Part shown: piece after piece, positions 8,068-16,547 of the stretch
Layout: each line of letters begins with the position of its first letter
Numbering within the stretch: the stretch's first letter is position 1
Source: Streptomyces armeniacus
Lineage (GTDB): Bacteria > Actinomycetota > Actinomycetes > Streptomycetales > Streptomycetaceae
Direction: 5' to 3'
NCBI RefSeq assembly: GCF_003355155.1
Contig: NZ_CP031320.1
Span: 1 to 64,000, forward strand
Length of the DNA: 64,000 nucleotides
Notes under the pieces: model-generated
What the model was told of the DNA's origin: nothing
Database searches by the model: none
The model's input: only the letters and a program-made list of their open reading frames with translations
Program-made: the position numbers and the translations under genes

Positions 8068-9198
8068 ATGACGGCGACGACACCCTCCGTGCTCTCCACC
8101 CGCGCGCTCAACCGGGCGACGCTCGAACGGCAACTGCTGCTGCGGCGTGCGGACATGGACGCCGCTCGGGCCGTCGAGCAGCTGGTGGGGTTGCAGACGC
8201 AGGTGCCCACCAACCACTACACCGCGCTGTGGAGCAGGCTCGACGGATTCGATCCGGAGGACTTCTCGCGGCGGTTCGGGGAGCGGGAGTTCGTGCGGCT
8301 CAGCATGATGCGGTGCACCATCCACACCGTCACCGCGCGGGACGCGCTCGCGCTGCGGCCGCTCGTACAGGTGGTGCAGGACCGGACGCTGAAGTCGGCG
8401 TTCGGGAAGCGGCTGGCCGGGGTGGATCTGGAGCAGGTGGTCGTACGGTCGCGGGAGTTGCTGGAGGAGAAGCCGCGCAGTTCGGGTGAGCTGGGGAAGA
8501 TCCTCGCCGAGGAGTGGCCCGGTACGCAGGTGCAGGCGCTCGGGATGGTTGCGCGGCATCTGCTGCCGCTCGTACAGGTGACGCCGCGCGGGCTGTGGCA
8601 GCGGGGCGGGCTGGCCCGGCACACGACCGCCGGGCACTGGCTGGGCAGGCAGCCCGTGGCCGAGAAGGACGCCGACCTGGACGCGTTCGTGCTGCGCTAC
8701 CTGGCGGCGTTCGGGCCGGCGTCCGTGCAGGACGTACAGATGTGGAGCGGCCTGACCCGGCTCCGCGAGGTGATCGAACGGCAGCGGGACCAACTGGCCG
8801 TCTTCCGGGACGAGTCGGGGACCGAGCTGTACGACCTGCCGGACGCGCCGCGTCCCGACGCGGATGTGCCCGCTCCGGCGCGTTTCCTGCCGGAGTTCGA
8901 CAACGTCTTCATCGGGCACAAGGACCGCGCGCGCATCGTCGGCGAGGGCGCGCAGCGGCACTTTTGGAAGGGCTTCGAGGCGCTGCCGGTCTTCCTGTCG
9001 GACGGGTTCCTGCGGGGGACGTGGCGGATCGACGCCGACCGGAAGCACACGCGGGCGGCGCTGGAGATCAAGCCGTTCACGTCTCTGCCGCGCGCCGCGC
9101 GCGACGCGTTGGAGGCGGAGGGCGCGGCGCTGCTCGCGTTCCACACGCCGGGCGCGGAGCACGCGGTGTGGTGGGAGCCGCCGTACGGGGAGGGGTGA
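8068..9198 (+). CDS. Winged-helix HTH_42 (AlkZ/YcaQ-like) protein
   Basis: The 376-residue protein matches the winged helix DNA-binding family PF06224, which includes the DNA glycosylases YcaQ and AlkZ. Visible family features are LNRATLERQLLLRR at the start, AVEQLVGLQTQVPTNHYTALW around residue 45, RCTIHTVTARDA, and FLPEFDNVFIGHKDR near residue 275. The LQTQ stretch falls where AlkZ carries its QxQ catalytic pair, but I cannot confirm activity. GTG 8062 is an alternative start two codons upstream. A role in repair of alkylated bases or interstrand crosslinks is possible. Confidence 0.8.
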   Translation: MTATTPSVLSTRALNRATLERQLLLRRADMDAARAVEQLVGLQTQVPTNHYTALWSRLDGFDPEDFSRRFGEREFVRLSMMRCTIHTVTARDALALRPLVQVVQDRTLKSAFGKRLAGVDLEQVVVRSRELLEEKPRSSGELGKILAEEWPGTQVQALGMVARHLLPLVQVTPRGLWQRGGLARHTTAGHWLGRQPVAEKDADLDAFVLRYLAAFGPASVQDVQMWSGLTRLREVIERQRDQLAVFRDESGTELYDLPDAPRPDADVPAPARFLPEFDNVFIGHKDRARIVGEGAQRHFWKGFEALPVFLSDGFLRGTWRIDADRKHTRAALEIKPFTSLPRAARDALEAEGAALLAFHTPGAEHAVWWEPPYGEG

Positions 9199-9289
9199 GG
9201 CGTACGGGGGCGGCTGACCCGTACGCGAAAGGCGTACGCGGCTAGACTCGCCGGATGCCGAGCTGCCGACCGCAGAGAGCGCCGTAGCC

Positions 9290-10384
9290 GTGGGTGGAAC
9301 CCGCACACTCGCGCAGACGTACCGCCGCTTCGGTGAGGTCGACGCCGCCGGAAAGTCGCCACTGTACGAGCGCGTCGCCGTCGCCCTGAGTGAGTCCGGC
9401 GAAGGGCTGCGCGCCATCGAGTCGGCGCCCGCGCGCAAGCGGCAACCCGCCGTGATCCTCGCCGCGTTGCACGACCTCGCCCTCGCCGGACGCGCCCCGG
9501 AGCTCGCCGCGGCCTATGCCGCCGGGGACGTCGACGCCGCCGCCGACGCGGCGACCGGCACGCTGCTGCGGATGACCGACGAGGTCGTGGCCATCGCGGT
9601 GCGCCGGGAGACGCGGACGTACGAGACCCGGCGCTGCGCCGTGCTGTACCCGGCCGTTGCCGAGGCGGCGCGCCGGGTGGGCGCGCGGGCGGTGGGGCTG
9701 ATCGACGTCGGCGGCTCGGCCGGGCTGAATCTCCACGTCGACCGCGTCGGCATCACGTACGGCAACGGGCAGTCGCTGGGGGACCCGTCGTCTCCCGTAC
9801 GGCTGTCGGCTGAGGTCAGGGGAGACCGGCGCCTGCCGACGGGCGCGGTGCCCGAGGTCGTCGTACGGGTCGGCGTCGGCCCCGACCCGTACGACGTGAC
9901 CGACGCGGCAGACGCCAGGTGGCTGCGCGCCTGCCAGTGGCCGGACCAGCCGGACCAGCCGGACCGGCAAGGCCAAATGGCGAAGCTGGAGGCGGAGTTG
10001 GCGTTGGCGGCGGCCGCTCCTCCGCTACTGCTGCGCGGCGACCCCGTCGACGCGCTGCCCGACGCGTTCGCCCGCGTGCCCGCGGACGTCCTGCCCGTCG
10101 TCATCACGACGTGGGCGCTGTCGGACTACCCGCTCGAGCACCGCCTGCGCTTCCTGCACCGCCTCGACGAAGCGGCGACCGGCCGTGCGGTGGCGTGGGT
10201 GTCGGCGGAGGGAGTCGGCGTCGCGCCGGCCGTACCGACGCTCGGCGACCGCCGCGCCTCGGGGCACAGCATCGTCGGCCTGGCGGTGTGCGAGGCATCC
10301 GCCCTGCGCGCGGAGGCCGTCGGCCGCTGCTGGTCGCGGGGCCGCTGGCTGGCGTGGCTGGGCGGTGGCGGCTCCTCCGGGTGA
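9290..10384 (+). CDS. DUF2332 protein
   Basis: The 364-residue protein shows the DUF2332 pattern: YRRFGEVDAAGKSPLYERVA at the start, RETRTYETRRCAVLYPAVAE, LIDVGGSAGLNLHVDR (a Gly-rich loop like a SAM-binding motif I) and VVITTWALSDYPLEHR near the end. The family has a methyltransferase-like fold but no established function. Translation starts at GTG 9290; an upstream ATG at 9255 is closed by an in-frame stop. A Gln-Pro-Asp run near residue 220 (DQPDQPDRQG) is locally repetitive. Confidence 0.8.
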   Translation: MGGTRTLAQTYRRFGEVDAAGKSPLYERVAVALSESGEGLRAIESAPARKRQPAVILAALHDLALAGRAPELAAAYAAGDVDAAADAATGTLLRMTDEVVAIAVRRETRTYETRRCAVLYPAVAEAARRVGARAVGLIDVGGSAGLNLHVDRVGITYGNGQSLGDPSSPVRLSAEVRGDRRLPTGAVPEVVVRVGVGPDPYDVTDAADARWLRACQWPDQPDQPDRQGQMAKLEAELALAAAAPPLLLRGDPVDALPDAFARVPADVLPVVITTWALSDYPLEHRLRFLHRLDEAATGRAVAWVSAEGVGVAPAVPTLGDRRASGHSIVGLAVCEASALRAEAVGRCWSRGRWLAWLGGGGSSG

Positions 10385-10420
10385 GCCGGGCGCCGTTGCC
10401 CGACGCCGTGGCACGCGCCG

Positions 10421-11515
10421 TCAGTACCGCAGCAGGGCGGCGACGCCGTCCGTGCACCGCGTCGGGGGAAGGACCTCGGTGAACGAAGCTCCGCCGAGGA
10501 CCGCCGAGCGCAGCAGGAGCGGTGCCGCCGGGGCGCTGAAGGCCGTCGGGTCGGCGCCGAGTGCCGCGGACTCGGTGCCCAGGGCCCGCGGTTCACGGCG
10601 TGAGGCGTACAGCTCGGGGTCCCCGTCGCGGTCGGCGGCCAGCAGCAGCGTTTCCACTCGCCCTTCGGCCAGGGCCTCCTTGACCGCCGGGATGCCCTGG
10701 AGCGCCCGGTCACCGGCGAGCTCCGCCTCCAGGCGCTCCAGTACGGCGCGGTGCCGGGCGGTCATGGCCTCGTGCATGGCGGCGTCCACGCTCGCCCGCA
10801 GACCCTCGCGGGCGGAGGTGTCGGTGCGGCCGCCCTCGACGTACACCACCTCCGCGTCGAGCGGACGTTCGGCCAGATGCCCGCGCAGCAGTCCCACCGC
10901 CTTGGGGTCCCCGGCGATCAGCACCACGGCGGCCTCGACGCCGGCCGCGGCGGCGCGTACGTCGTCGGCCGCCTGCGCGGTGTTCTCCGTCCACACGTTG
11001 ACGGTGCGCCGGTGGTACGAGGCCTGCGCCTCGGCGCCCGCACGCACCCGTGTGATGTGGAGCGTGCTGCCGTTGAACGTACGGCGCGACACCGGCTCGT
11101 GCCCGGCGGCCGGGTAGGCCTCCACGTCGGCACCCTCCCGGTCCACGGCCACGACCACGTGCGGCAGTTGGTGGTCTCGGTCGATGGCCACACCCAGCGG
11201 GTCCGGCACCGGCAGCACCCGTGCGCTGTCCGCCGCCGGCGGCTCGGCGAGGGTGAAGGCGCCCAGCAGCCGGCCGGCCGAGGCGAACAGCGCCTCGCCC
11301 TGCGGGCCGGGCAGGTCAGGGGCGCCTCCCACGGCGTCGTCCAGTACGGCGAGGTCCGCCTCCTGCGCGCCCTGCCGGCTCAACGACCGCCGCGCCGCCC
11401 GCCAGCGAAGCTCGATCTGCTTGTCGGCGTCGTGCGCCACGCGTGAGGTGTCCAGATGGACGGATACGACGTCGGCGTCGTCCGCGTACAGAGGCTGGAG
11501 GAACGCAAGATCCAT
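10421..11515 (-). CDS. Rv2629/Vms1-type release-factor-like protein (baeRF family)
   Basis: The 364-residue protein resembles mycobacterial Rv2629 in length and layout. It has an N-terminal domain with VVSVHLDTSR and IELRWRAARRSL, a central domain beginning VVVAVDREGADVEAY with a Lys/Arg-poor PVSRRTFNG, and a C-terminal domain with PAVKEALAEGRVETLLLA. These are parts of the archaeo-eukaryotic release-factor fold. Relatives include Vms1-type peptidyl-tRNA hydrolases and the ribosome hibernation factor Balon. A role at the ribosome under stress is therefore plausible, though the exact subgroup cannot be set by eye. It stands alone on the minus strand, convergent with DUF2332. Confidence 0.72.
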   Translation of the reverse strand: MDLAFLQPLYADDADVVSVHLDTSRVAHDADKQIELRWRAARRSLSRQGAQEADLAVLDDAVGGAPDLPGPQGEALFASAGRLLGAFTLAEPPAADSARVLPVPDPLGVAIDRDHQLPHVVVAVDREGADVEAYPAAGHEPVSRRTFNGSTLHITRVRAGAEAQASYHRRTVNVWTENTAQAADDVRAAAAGVEAAVVLIAGDPKAVGLLRGHLAERPLDAEVVYVEGGRTDTSAREGLRASVDAAMHEAMTARHRAVLERLEAELAGDRALQGIPAVKEALAEGRVETLLLAADRDGDPELYASRREPRALGTESAALGADPTAFSAPAAPLLLRSAVLGGASFTEVLPPTRCTDGVAALLRY

Positions 11516-11841
11516 GATGATTCCGGGCAGAGTCGCCCTGCCGCCTTTCCTTGAGGTTCACCGCAACCGCAACGGACAGCACGATAAGCCCTGCCTGTAG
11601 GCATGCGAGTGCTTTGCCTGATACAGGCTATTTCGTCCATAGTGCCGCCGCCGTCACCTGGCTGGACGTCGCCGTGACCGCGGTCGGCGGTGGGCGATCG
11701 CGCCTGGTCAGCGAGTCCGGCGCGCGGCGCCGGAGCGGGGGACGGGCGTGCCGGAGGCGCCTCGTATGGCTAGCGTCGGAGACTGTGCCGTGCGGCCGCC
11801 GCGCGTTCACGGCCCCGTCCTGCGGAAGGAGTGTGGTCAGC
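11516..11841. other. Intergenic region with small inverted repeat
   Basis: This 326-base stretch separates two divergent genes and should contain both promoters. It is less GC-rich around 11570-11640. A small palindrome GCCTG-ATA-CAGGC lies at 11616-11628. I see no convincing short gene; the open frame from 11551 lacks a ribosome site and runs into the SRPBCC gene. Confidence 0.5.
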
Positions 11842-12324
11842 GTGGCCCGCAACCGCCGTCTGGTCCTGAGCCCGCCTTCCGAGGTCTGGGCCCTGCTGTC
11901 GGACGGCTACCGCTACGGGGAGTGGGTGACGGGCACGCAGCGGATTCTGGCCGCCGACCCGCACTGGCCCGCCGTGGGCGCCCGCCTGCGGGTACGTGTC
12001 GGGGTGGGCGGCGTGAGCCTCGACGACACCTGCGTCGTCCGCATCTGCGAACCGGAGCGCCGGCTGGAACTGGAGGCAAAGGCGGACCCGTTCGGTGCCG
12101 CCCGCATCGCCATCAACCTGATCCCGTGGGGCGAGCACACTCTCCTCGTCCTCGACTGGCACGCCCTGCGGGGACCGGGTACGAGGATGCACGGGCTGCC
12201 CGTGGACTACCTCGTCGCGGTACGCAACGGCATGATGCTGACCAAGCTGGCCCGGATCGCGCTCCGTGAGCAGGGGCGTGCGCCCGCCGGGGGCCCGGCG
12301 CCCGGGGGCCCGGTCACTCCGTGA
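11842..12324 (+). CDS. SRPBCC (START-like) family protein
   Basis: The 160-residue protein looks like a polyketide cyclase/START-fold protein. It shows LVLSPPSEVWALLSDGYRYGEWVTGT at the N-terminus, typical of the first helix-grip strand and helices, and then EPERRLELEAKADPFGAARIAINLIPWGEHTLLVLDW. GTG 11842 is preferred because AAGGAG at 11826-11831 is ten bases upstream; GTG 11833 is too close to it. Ligand and role are unknown. The stop overlaps the convergent zwf gene by 11 bases. Confidence 0.72.
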   Translation: MARNRRLVLSPPSEVWALLSDGYRYGEWVTGTQRILAADPHWPAVGARLRVRVGVGGVSLDDTCVVRICEPERRLELEAKADPFGAARIAINLIPWGEHTLLVLDWHALRGPGTRMHGLPVDYLVAVRNGMMLTKLARIALREQGRAPAGGPAPGGPVTP

Positions 12325-13705
12325 GCGGCGGTACCGCCGCGTTCCCGCGGGCGGGCGGGCCGTCCGAGCCGGCCGGATACTCCTCCAGCGGCACGAGGTC
12401 CCTCTCCCAGGCGGACAGCACGGGCTCGACGACGCGCCACGCCTCCTCGGCCTCGTCGCCGCGGATGGACAGGGCGGGGTCGCCCGTCAGTACGTCCAGC
12501 AGGAGGCGGCCGTACGCGGGCAGGTCCGCCGGTTCCATCCGCGCGCTCAGCGAGAGCGGGGCCAGCTCGTCCGCGTGGGCGCCGATGCCCGTCAGGTCGA
12601 GGGTCAGCCCCTCCGGTTCGAGCTGGAAGCGGAGCACGTTGGGCAGGGCTTCCTCGCTGTGGCCGAAGGGCAGGTGAGGGACGGAGCGGAAGCGCACCGC
12701 GACCTCCTTGCGGTCCGCCCCGAGCGCCTTGCCGCTGCGGAGCCGGAACCGGGTGCCGGCCCAGCGCCAGCTGTCCAGCTCCAGTTCCACCTCGGCGAAG
12801 GTCTCGGTGCGCCGCCGCGGGTCCACGCCGTCCTCGTCGGCGTACGCGGGGATGTCGCGGCCCGCGACACGGCCGGGCAGATAGCGGGCGCGGCGCGTAC
12901 GGCGTACGACGTCGTGCTCGGTGAGGCTCCGTACGGACCGCAGGACGTCGACCTTCCGGTCGCGCAGGTCGCGCTCGCCGAGGGTGATCGGCGGCTCCGT
13001 GGCCACGAGGCAGAGCAGCTGCAGGAGGTGGTTCTGGATCATGTCCTTGAGCGCGCCGACGTGGTCGTAGTAGCCGGCCCGGCCCTCCAGCGCGAGGGTC
13101 TCCTCCCAGACGATGTCCACTTCGGCGATGTGGGTGCTGTTCCAGATGGGCTCCAGTACGCGGTTGGCCAGGCGGCTGCCGAGTACGTTCTGCACCGTCG
13201 TCATGGCCAGGAAGTGGTCGACGCGGAACACCGCCTGCTCCGGTACGAGGCCGGCGAGGAGCCGGTTCAACTCCCGTGCGCCGGACAGGTCTTCGCCGAA
13301 CGGCTTCTCCAGTACGATCCGGCTGCCCGCAGGCAGGTCCGCCTCGTGCAGCGCGGTGATCACCGCGGGGAAGAGCGCCGGGGGCAGGGCGAGGTAGACG
13401 GCGACGGGTCCGTCGCCCGCGACGGCCGCGGCGACGTCGCCCGGGTCCGTGACGTCGGCACGCAGATAGCGGGCCGAGGCGGCGACCGCCTCCCTCGCGT
13501 CGCCCGGGCAGTGCCCGGCGTGCCGGCCGAGCTGTTCGGCGGCCCACTCCCGGTACCGCTCGGTGTCCCAGTCCTCCCTGCTCGCGCCGGTCAGCCGCAT
13601 CCGGTCGCCGAGATGCCCGGCCGCCCGCAGGGCCGCCAGCGCGGGCAGCAGGAAGCGCGCGGTGAGGTCGCCCGTACCGCCGAACACCGTCAGCCGGTTG
13701 ATCAT
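12314..13705 (-). CDS. zwf: Glucose-6-phosphate 1-dehydrogenase
   Basis: The 463-residue enzyme oxidises glucose-6-phosphate with NADP to 6-phosphogluconolactone in the pentose phosphate pathway. It begins INRLTVFGGTGDLTARFLLPAL, with the coenzyme-binding GGTGDL. The conserved EKPFGEDL and the active-site FRVDHFLAM (His-Asp) lie near residues 140-170, and IQNHLLQLLCL comes later. The FRVDHFLAM version of the usual RIDHYLGK motif lacks the lysine, which places it in the divergent group found in actinobacterial gene pairs with GH15 enzymes. Its ATG overlaps the stop of the GH15 gene (ATGA), so the two are coupled. Confidence 0.88.
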   Translation of the reverse strand: MINRLTVFGGTGDLTARFLLPALAALRAAGHLGDRMRLTGASREDWDTERYREWAAEQLGRHAGHCPGDAREAVAASARYLRADVTDPGDVAAAVAGDGPVAVYLALPPALFPAVITALHEADLPAGSRIVLEKPFGEDLSGARELNRLLAGLVPEQAVFRVDHFLAMTTVQNVLGSRLANRVLEPIWNSTHIAEVDIVWEETLALEGRAGYYDHVGALKDMIQNHLLQLLCLVATEPPITLGERDLRDRKVDVLRSVRSLTEHDVVRRTRRARYLPGRVAGRDIPAYADEDGVDPRRRTETFAEVELELDSWRWAGTRFRLRSGKALGADRKEVAVRFRSVPHLPFGHSEEALPNVLRFQLEPEGLTLDLTGIGAHADELAPLSLSARMEPADLPAYGRLLLDVLTGDPALSIRGDEAEEAWRVVEPVLSAWERDLVPLEEYPAGSDGPPARGNAAVPPLTE

Positions 13706-15552
13706 CCTTGTGTCCCTGCCTTCGTCGCCGAGGTGCCCGCCTTCGCACGGGCGAGGTTCACGCCACTGCCGATGATGCCGATGTGGCTGAACGCCTGCGG
13801 GAAGTTGCCCATGAACTCTCCCGTGGTCGGGTTGATCTGCTCCGGCAGCAGCCCCACCCGGCTCGCCCTGGCGCACAGCGAGGCGTACAGCTGCCCGGCC
13901 TCCTCGACCCGGCCCTGCCCCACGAGGTTGTCGACCTGCCAGAAGCTGCACAGCACGAACGCGCCCTCGTCGCCGGCCAGTCCGTCGGGGGACTCCTCGT
14001 GCAGATAGCGGTAGAGCAGCCCGTTGCCCGCCGACAGGCGTTCCGCGATGGTCCTGCTGGTCGCCATCATCCGCGGATGGTCCGCCGGCACCACCTCGCG
14101 CAGCGGGAGGGCGAGCAGGCTCGCGTCGAGGACGCCGCCGCCGTCCAGGTGTGCGCTGAAGGTCTGCGCGTCCTCGTCCCAGGACCGCGTCAGGATGAGC
14201 CGGCGCAGCTCGTCGGCCGAGGTGCGCCACTTCGTGATCTGTCCGGGCAGGCCGAGCCGTTCACCGATCCGCGCGGCACGGTCCAGCGCCACCTGGCACA
14301 GGCCCGCGGAGTACGTGAACACGCGGGCGTCGCTGCGTACCTCCCAGATGCCCTGGTCCGGCTGCCGCCAGGCCCGGCCCGCGGCGTCGGCCAGCCCGGC
14401 CAGGCTCGCCCACAGCGGGGGCTGGATCTCGCCGCCGGAGAGCAGCCACTGGTCGGCGCAGTCCAGGATCTCGCCGTAGATGTCGTGCTGCCGCTGGTCG
14501 GCCGCGCCGTTGCCCCAGCGCACCGGGGCGGAGCGGCGGTAGCCCTCCAGCTCGTCGTCCTCTACCTCGTCCGGGACGGGGCCTCCCCGGAGGTCGTACA
14601 TGATCCGGGGCCGCCGGCCGTACTCGAACGCGTCCAGCACCCAGCCGAGGAAAGCGTCGGCCTCGCCGCCGAAACCGATGCGGCGCAGGGCGAACACGGC
14701 GAAGGCCGCGTCGCGGATCCAGGCGTAGCGGTAGTCCCAGTTGCGGACGCCCCCGACGGGCGCGGGCAGGGAGGAGGTGGGCGCCGCGACGAGCGCCCCG
14801 CCCGCCCAGTCGTCGCACAGCTTGAGCGTGATCGCGGCCCGCCTGACCAGGGGTTCTTCGGGGCCGTCGTAGTCGAAGTGCCGCATCCAGCGGCGCCACG
14901 CGCCGGCGGTCTCCCGCAGCGTCGTGTCGGTGTCGAACCGGCGGTTGCGGTGGAAGCGCCCCCAGGACAGTACGAGATCGAGGCGGTCGCCCTCCCGCAG
15001 GTCGTGTGTGCTGTGCAGGCCGGTCAGGGGGCGGTTGGACCGCAGGTGGAGCCGCAGGTCCGGGCGCCGGGACGGAACCACCTCCAGCCCGCTGAACAGC
15101 GCCCGTGTCTGCGCACCGCCGCGCGGCTCCAGCTCCGCCCGCAGGCGTACGTTCCCGGACAGCACCACCGCGGAGCGTACGAGTTCGGAACGGCCGGCCG
15201 GTACGTCGTCGGTGAGGTCGGCGCCGGAACGCAGCGCCAGCGCGTCGGTGACCCGCACCAGGCCGGTGGGAGCGCGCAGCTCGGTGGTGAGTACGCCGGT
15301 GTCGGGCTCGTACCGCTGTCTCGCCTCCACCACGTCCTCCGGCGCCAGCACGAACCGGCCGCCCCGTGCGTGGTCGAGCAGGCCGCAGAAGAGGGGTTCG
15401 GCATCGAACCGGGGCAGGCACATCCACGGGATGGAGCCGTCCAGACCGACGAGCGCGGCGGTCGTGCCGTCCCCGATGAGGGCGAGATCCTCCAGCGGAA
15501 GGTAGCCGTCCCGCCTGCGGACCGGCCGGAACGGTGGGTCGGGATCGTGCAT
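13702..15552 (-). CDS. GH15 glycoside hydrolase (trehalase/glucoamylase-like)
   Basis: The 616-residue protein is a GH15 enzyme of the type that includes actinobacterial trehalases. It begins YLPLEDLALIGDGTTAALVGLDGSIPWMCLPRFD, has the (alpha/alpha)6 catalytic region with VGGVRNWDYRYAWIRDAAF and GYRRSAPVRWGNGAADQRQHDIYGE, and the general-base region EGAFVLCSFWQVDNL followed by LLPEQINPTTGEFMGNFPQAFSHI. No signal peptide is seen, so it acts inside the cell. ATG 15552 is chosen because an upstream extension to 15690 is arginine-rich and lacks a ribosome site. It precedes zwf, feeding glucose units into the pentose phosphate route. Confidence 0.86.
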   Translation of the reverse strand: MHDPDPPFRPVRRRDGYLPLEDLALIGDGTTAALVGLDGSIPWMCLPRFDAEPLFCGLLDHARGGRFVLAPEDVVEARQRYEPDTGVLTTELRAPTGLVRVTDALALRSGADLTDDVPAGRSELVRSAVVLSGNVRLRAELEPRGGAQTRALFSGLEVVPSRRPDLRLHLRSNRPLTGLHSTHDLREGDRLDLVLSWGRFHRNRRFDTDTTLRETAGAWRRWMRHFDYDGPEEPLVRRAAITLKLCDDWAGGALVAAPTSSLPAPVGGVRNWDYRYAWIRDAAFAVFALRRIGFGGEADAFLGWVLDAFEYGRRPRIMYDLRGGPVPDEVEDDELEGYRRSAPVRWGNGAADQRQHDIYGEILDCADQWLLSGGEIQPPLWASLAGLADAAGRAWRQPDQGIWEVRSDARVFTYSAGLCQVALDRAARIGERLGLPGQITKWRTSADELRRLILTRSWDEDAQTFSAHLDGGGVLDASLLALPLREVVPADHPRMMATSRTIAERLSAGNGLLYRYLHEESPDGLAGDEGAFVLCSFWQVDNLVGQGRVEEAGQLYASLCARASRVGLLPEQINPTTGEFMGNFPQAFSHIGIIGSGVNLARAKAGTSATKAGTQG

Positions 15553-15804
15553 GCCGCCTCGTTTCCGCAACGCCGGGAACGACCGTGGGACGCGATCGTC
15601 ACGCGCTCCGTTCCTCCGGTGAGCGCGTGTGCTCCCACCGTTGCGGGGCTCGCGCCGGAGCGCGATCCGGCCTCCGCGGCAGTAGTGCACTCCGGTGAAA
15701 AGGGCGGCCGCCCGGCGGAGAACCGGCGGAGGCCCCGGCGCTGGACCTGAGTGGCCCGGCGGGCCTGGGCGGTCCGGGCGCCGGACCTCCGCCGGGCGGG
15801 CGGT

Positions 15805-16195
15805 TCAGCCGAAGACGCTCGCCGGGCGCGACGTCTCCTTGATGCCGTCGGGGCCGTTGAAGACGCTGCCCCCAGGGCGTGAGGCTGCTCGCGTCGAAGC
15901 CCGTCGCCATGTCGAGGTACTCGACACCGCCGCCGTTGCCGCTCCAGGACCACCCGAGACAGCCGGGGCCCAGCTCCTGCGCGGTGCCCATGATGGCGTC
16001 CTCGTCGGGATTGCCGTCCGAGTGCGCGTCACCGAACTCGCCGACGACGACGGGGAGTCCGCTTGCCACGAACCGGTTCATACAGTCGCGTACCTCGGGT
16101 TCGGTGTCGAAGACCCCGTACATGTGGATCGAGAAGACGGTGTTGTGCCGCGGGTCCGCCCCGAAGACCGCCGGGGCGTGACGAGTTTCCTTCAT
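15805..16195 (-). pseudogene. GH5 mannanase/cellulase C-terminal remnant, frameshifted
   Basis: This minus-strand remnant encodes only the last third of a GH5 enzyme: NTVFSIHMYGVFDTEPEVRD, VVVGEFGDAHSDGNPDEDAI (with the nucleophile Glu in GEFG), and GWSWSGNGGGVEYLDM. The catalytic NEP motif and the signal peptide are missing. One extra base in the C run 15869-15873 breaks the frame after LTPWG; correcting it gives SVFNGPDGIKETSRPASVFG and a stop at 15805-15807. A ribosome-like GGGAG precedes ATG 16195, so a short product might still be made. The first codons (KETRHAPAVFG) resemble the true C-terminus (KETSRPASVFG). Confidence 0.8.
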
Positions 16196-16547
16196 CTCTC
16201 ACTCCCAACATGGAGCACGCACGCGAAGACTCGCGCGGACACGGTGACATCGCAGGCGTGCGAAATCGTCGTTCCTTGCGGGCACTGTGCCCCCGGCGCC
16301 GGTGCGCAGCCGTCATTCTCCGAGTGCGACGGGCGGGCCGCCGTTTAGTCGCGGTTTAGTTCTCACAGAGGTGCCGATGCCGCCCGGCCGCCCTTTCCGG
16401 GCCCGTTTTGCCGCCCCGTTCCGGCGCAGGTGGTGGCGGTACGCGCCCGGCGCGGGAATGATGGCGGGGCCGGAGGCCCCTGGCCCGTACGCCGGTCCCG
16501 GCCGGCACGGCAAGCACACACCGGACACCACGCGGGGAGAGACACGC

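Noticed and set aside
12314..14230. Extended N-terminus for zwf
   Set aside because: The dinucleotide-binding loop GGTGDL begins only eight residues after ATG 13705; the extension is a shadow of the GH15 gene.
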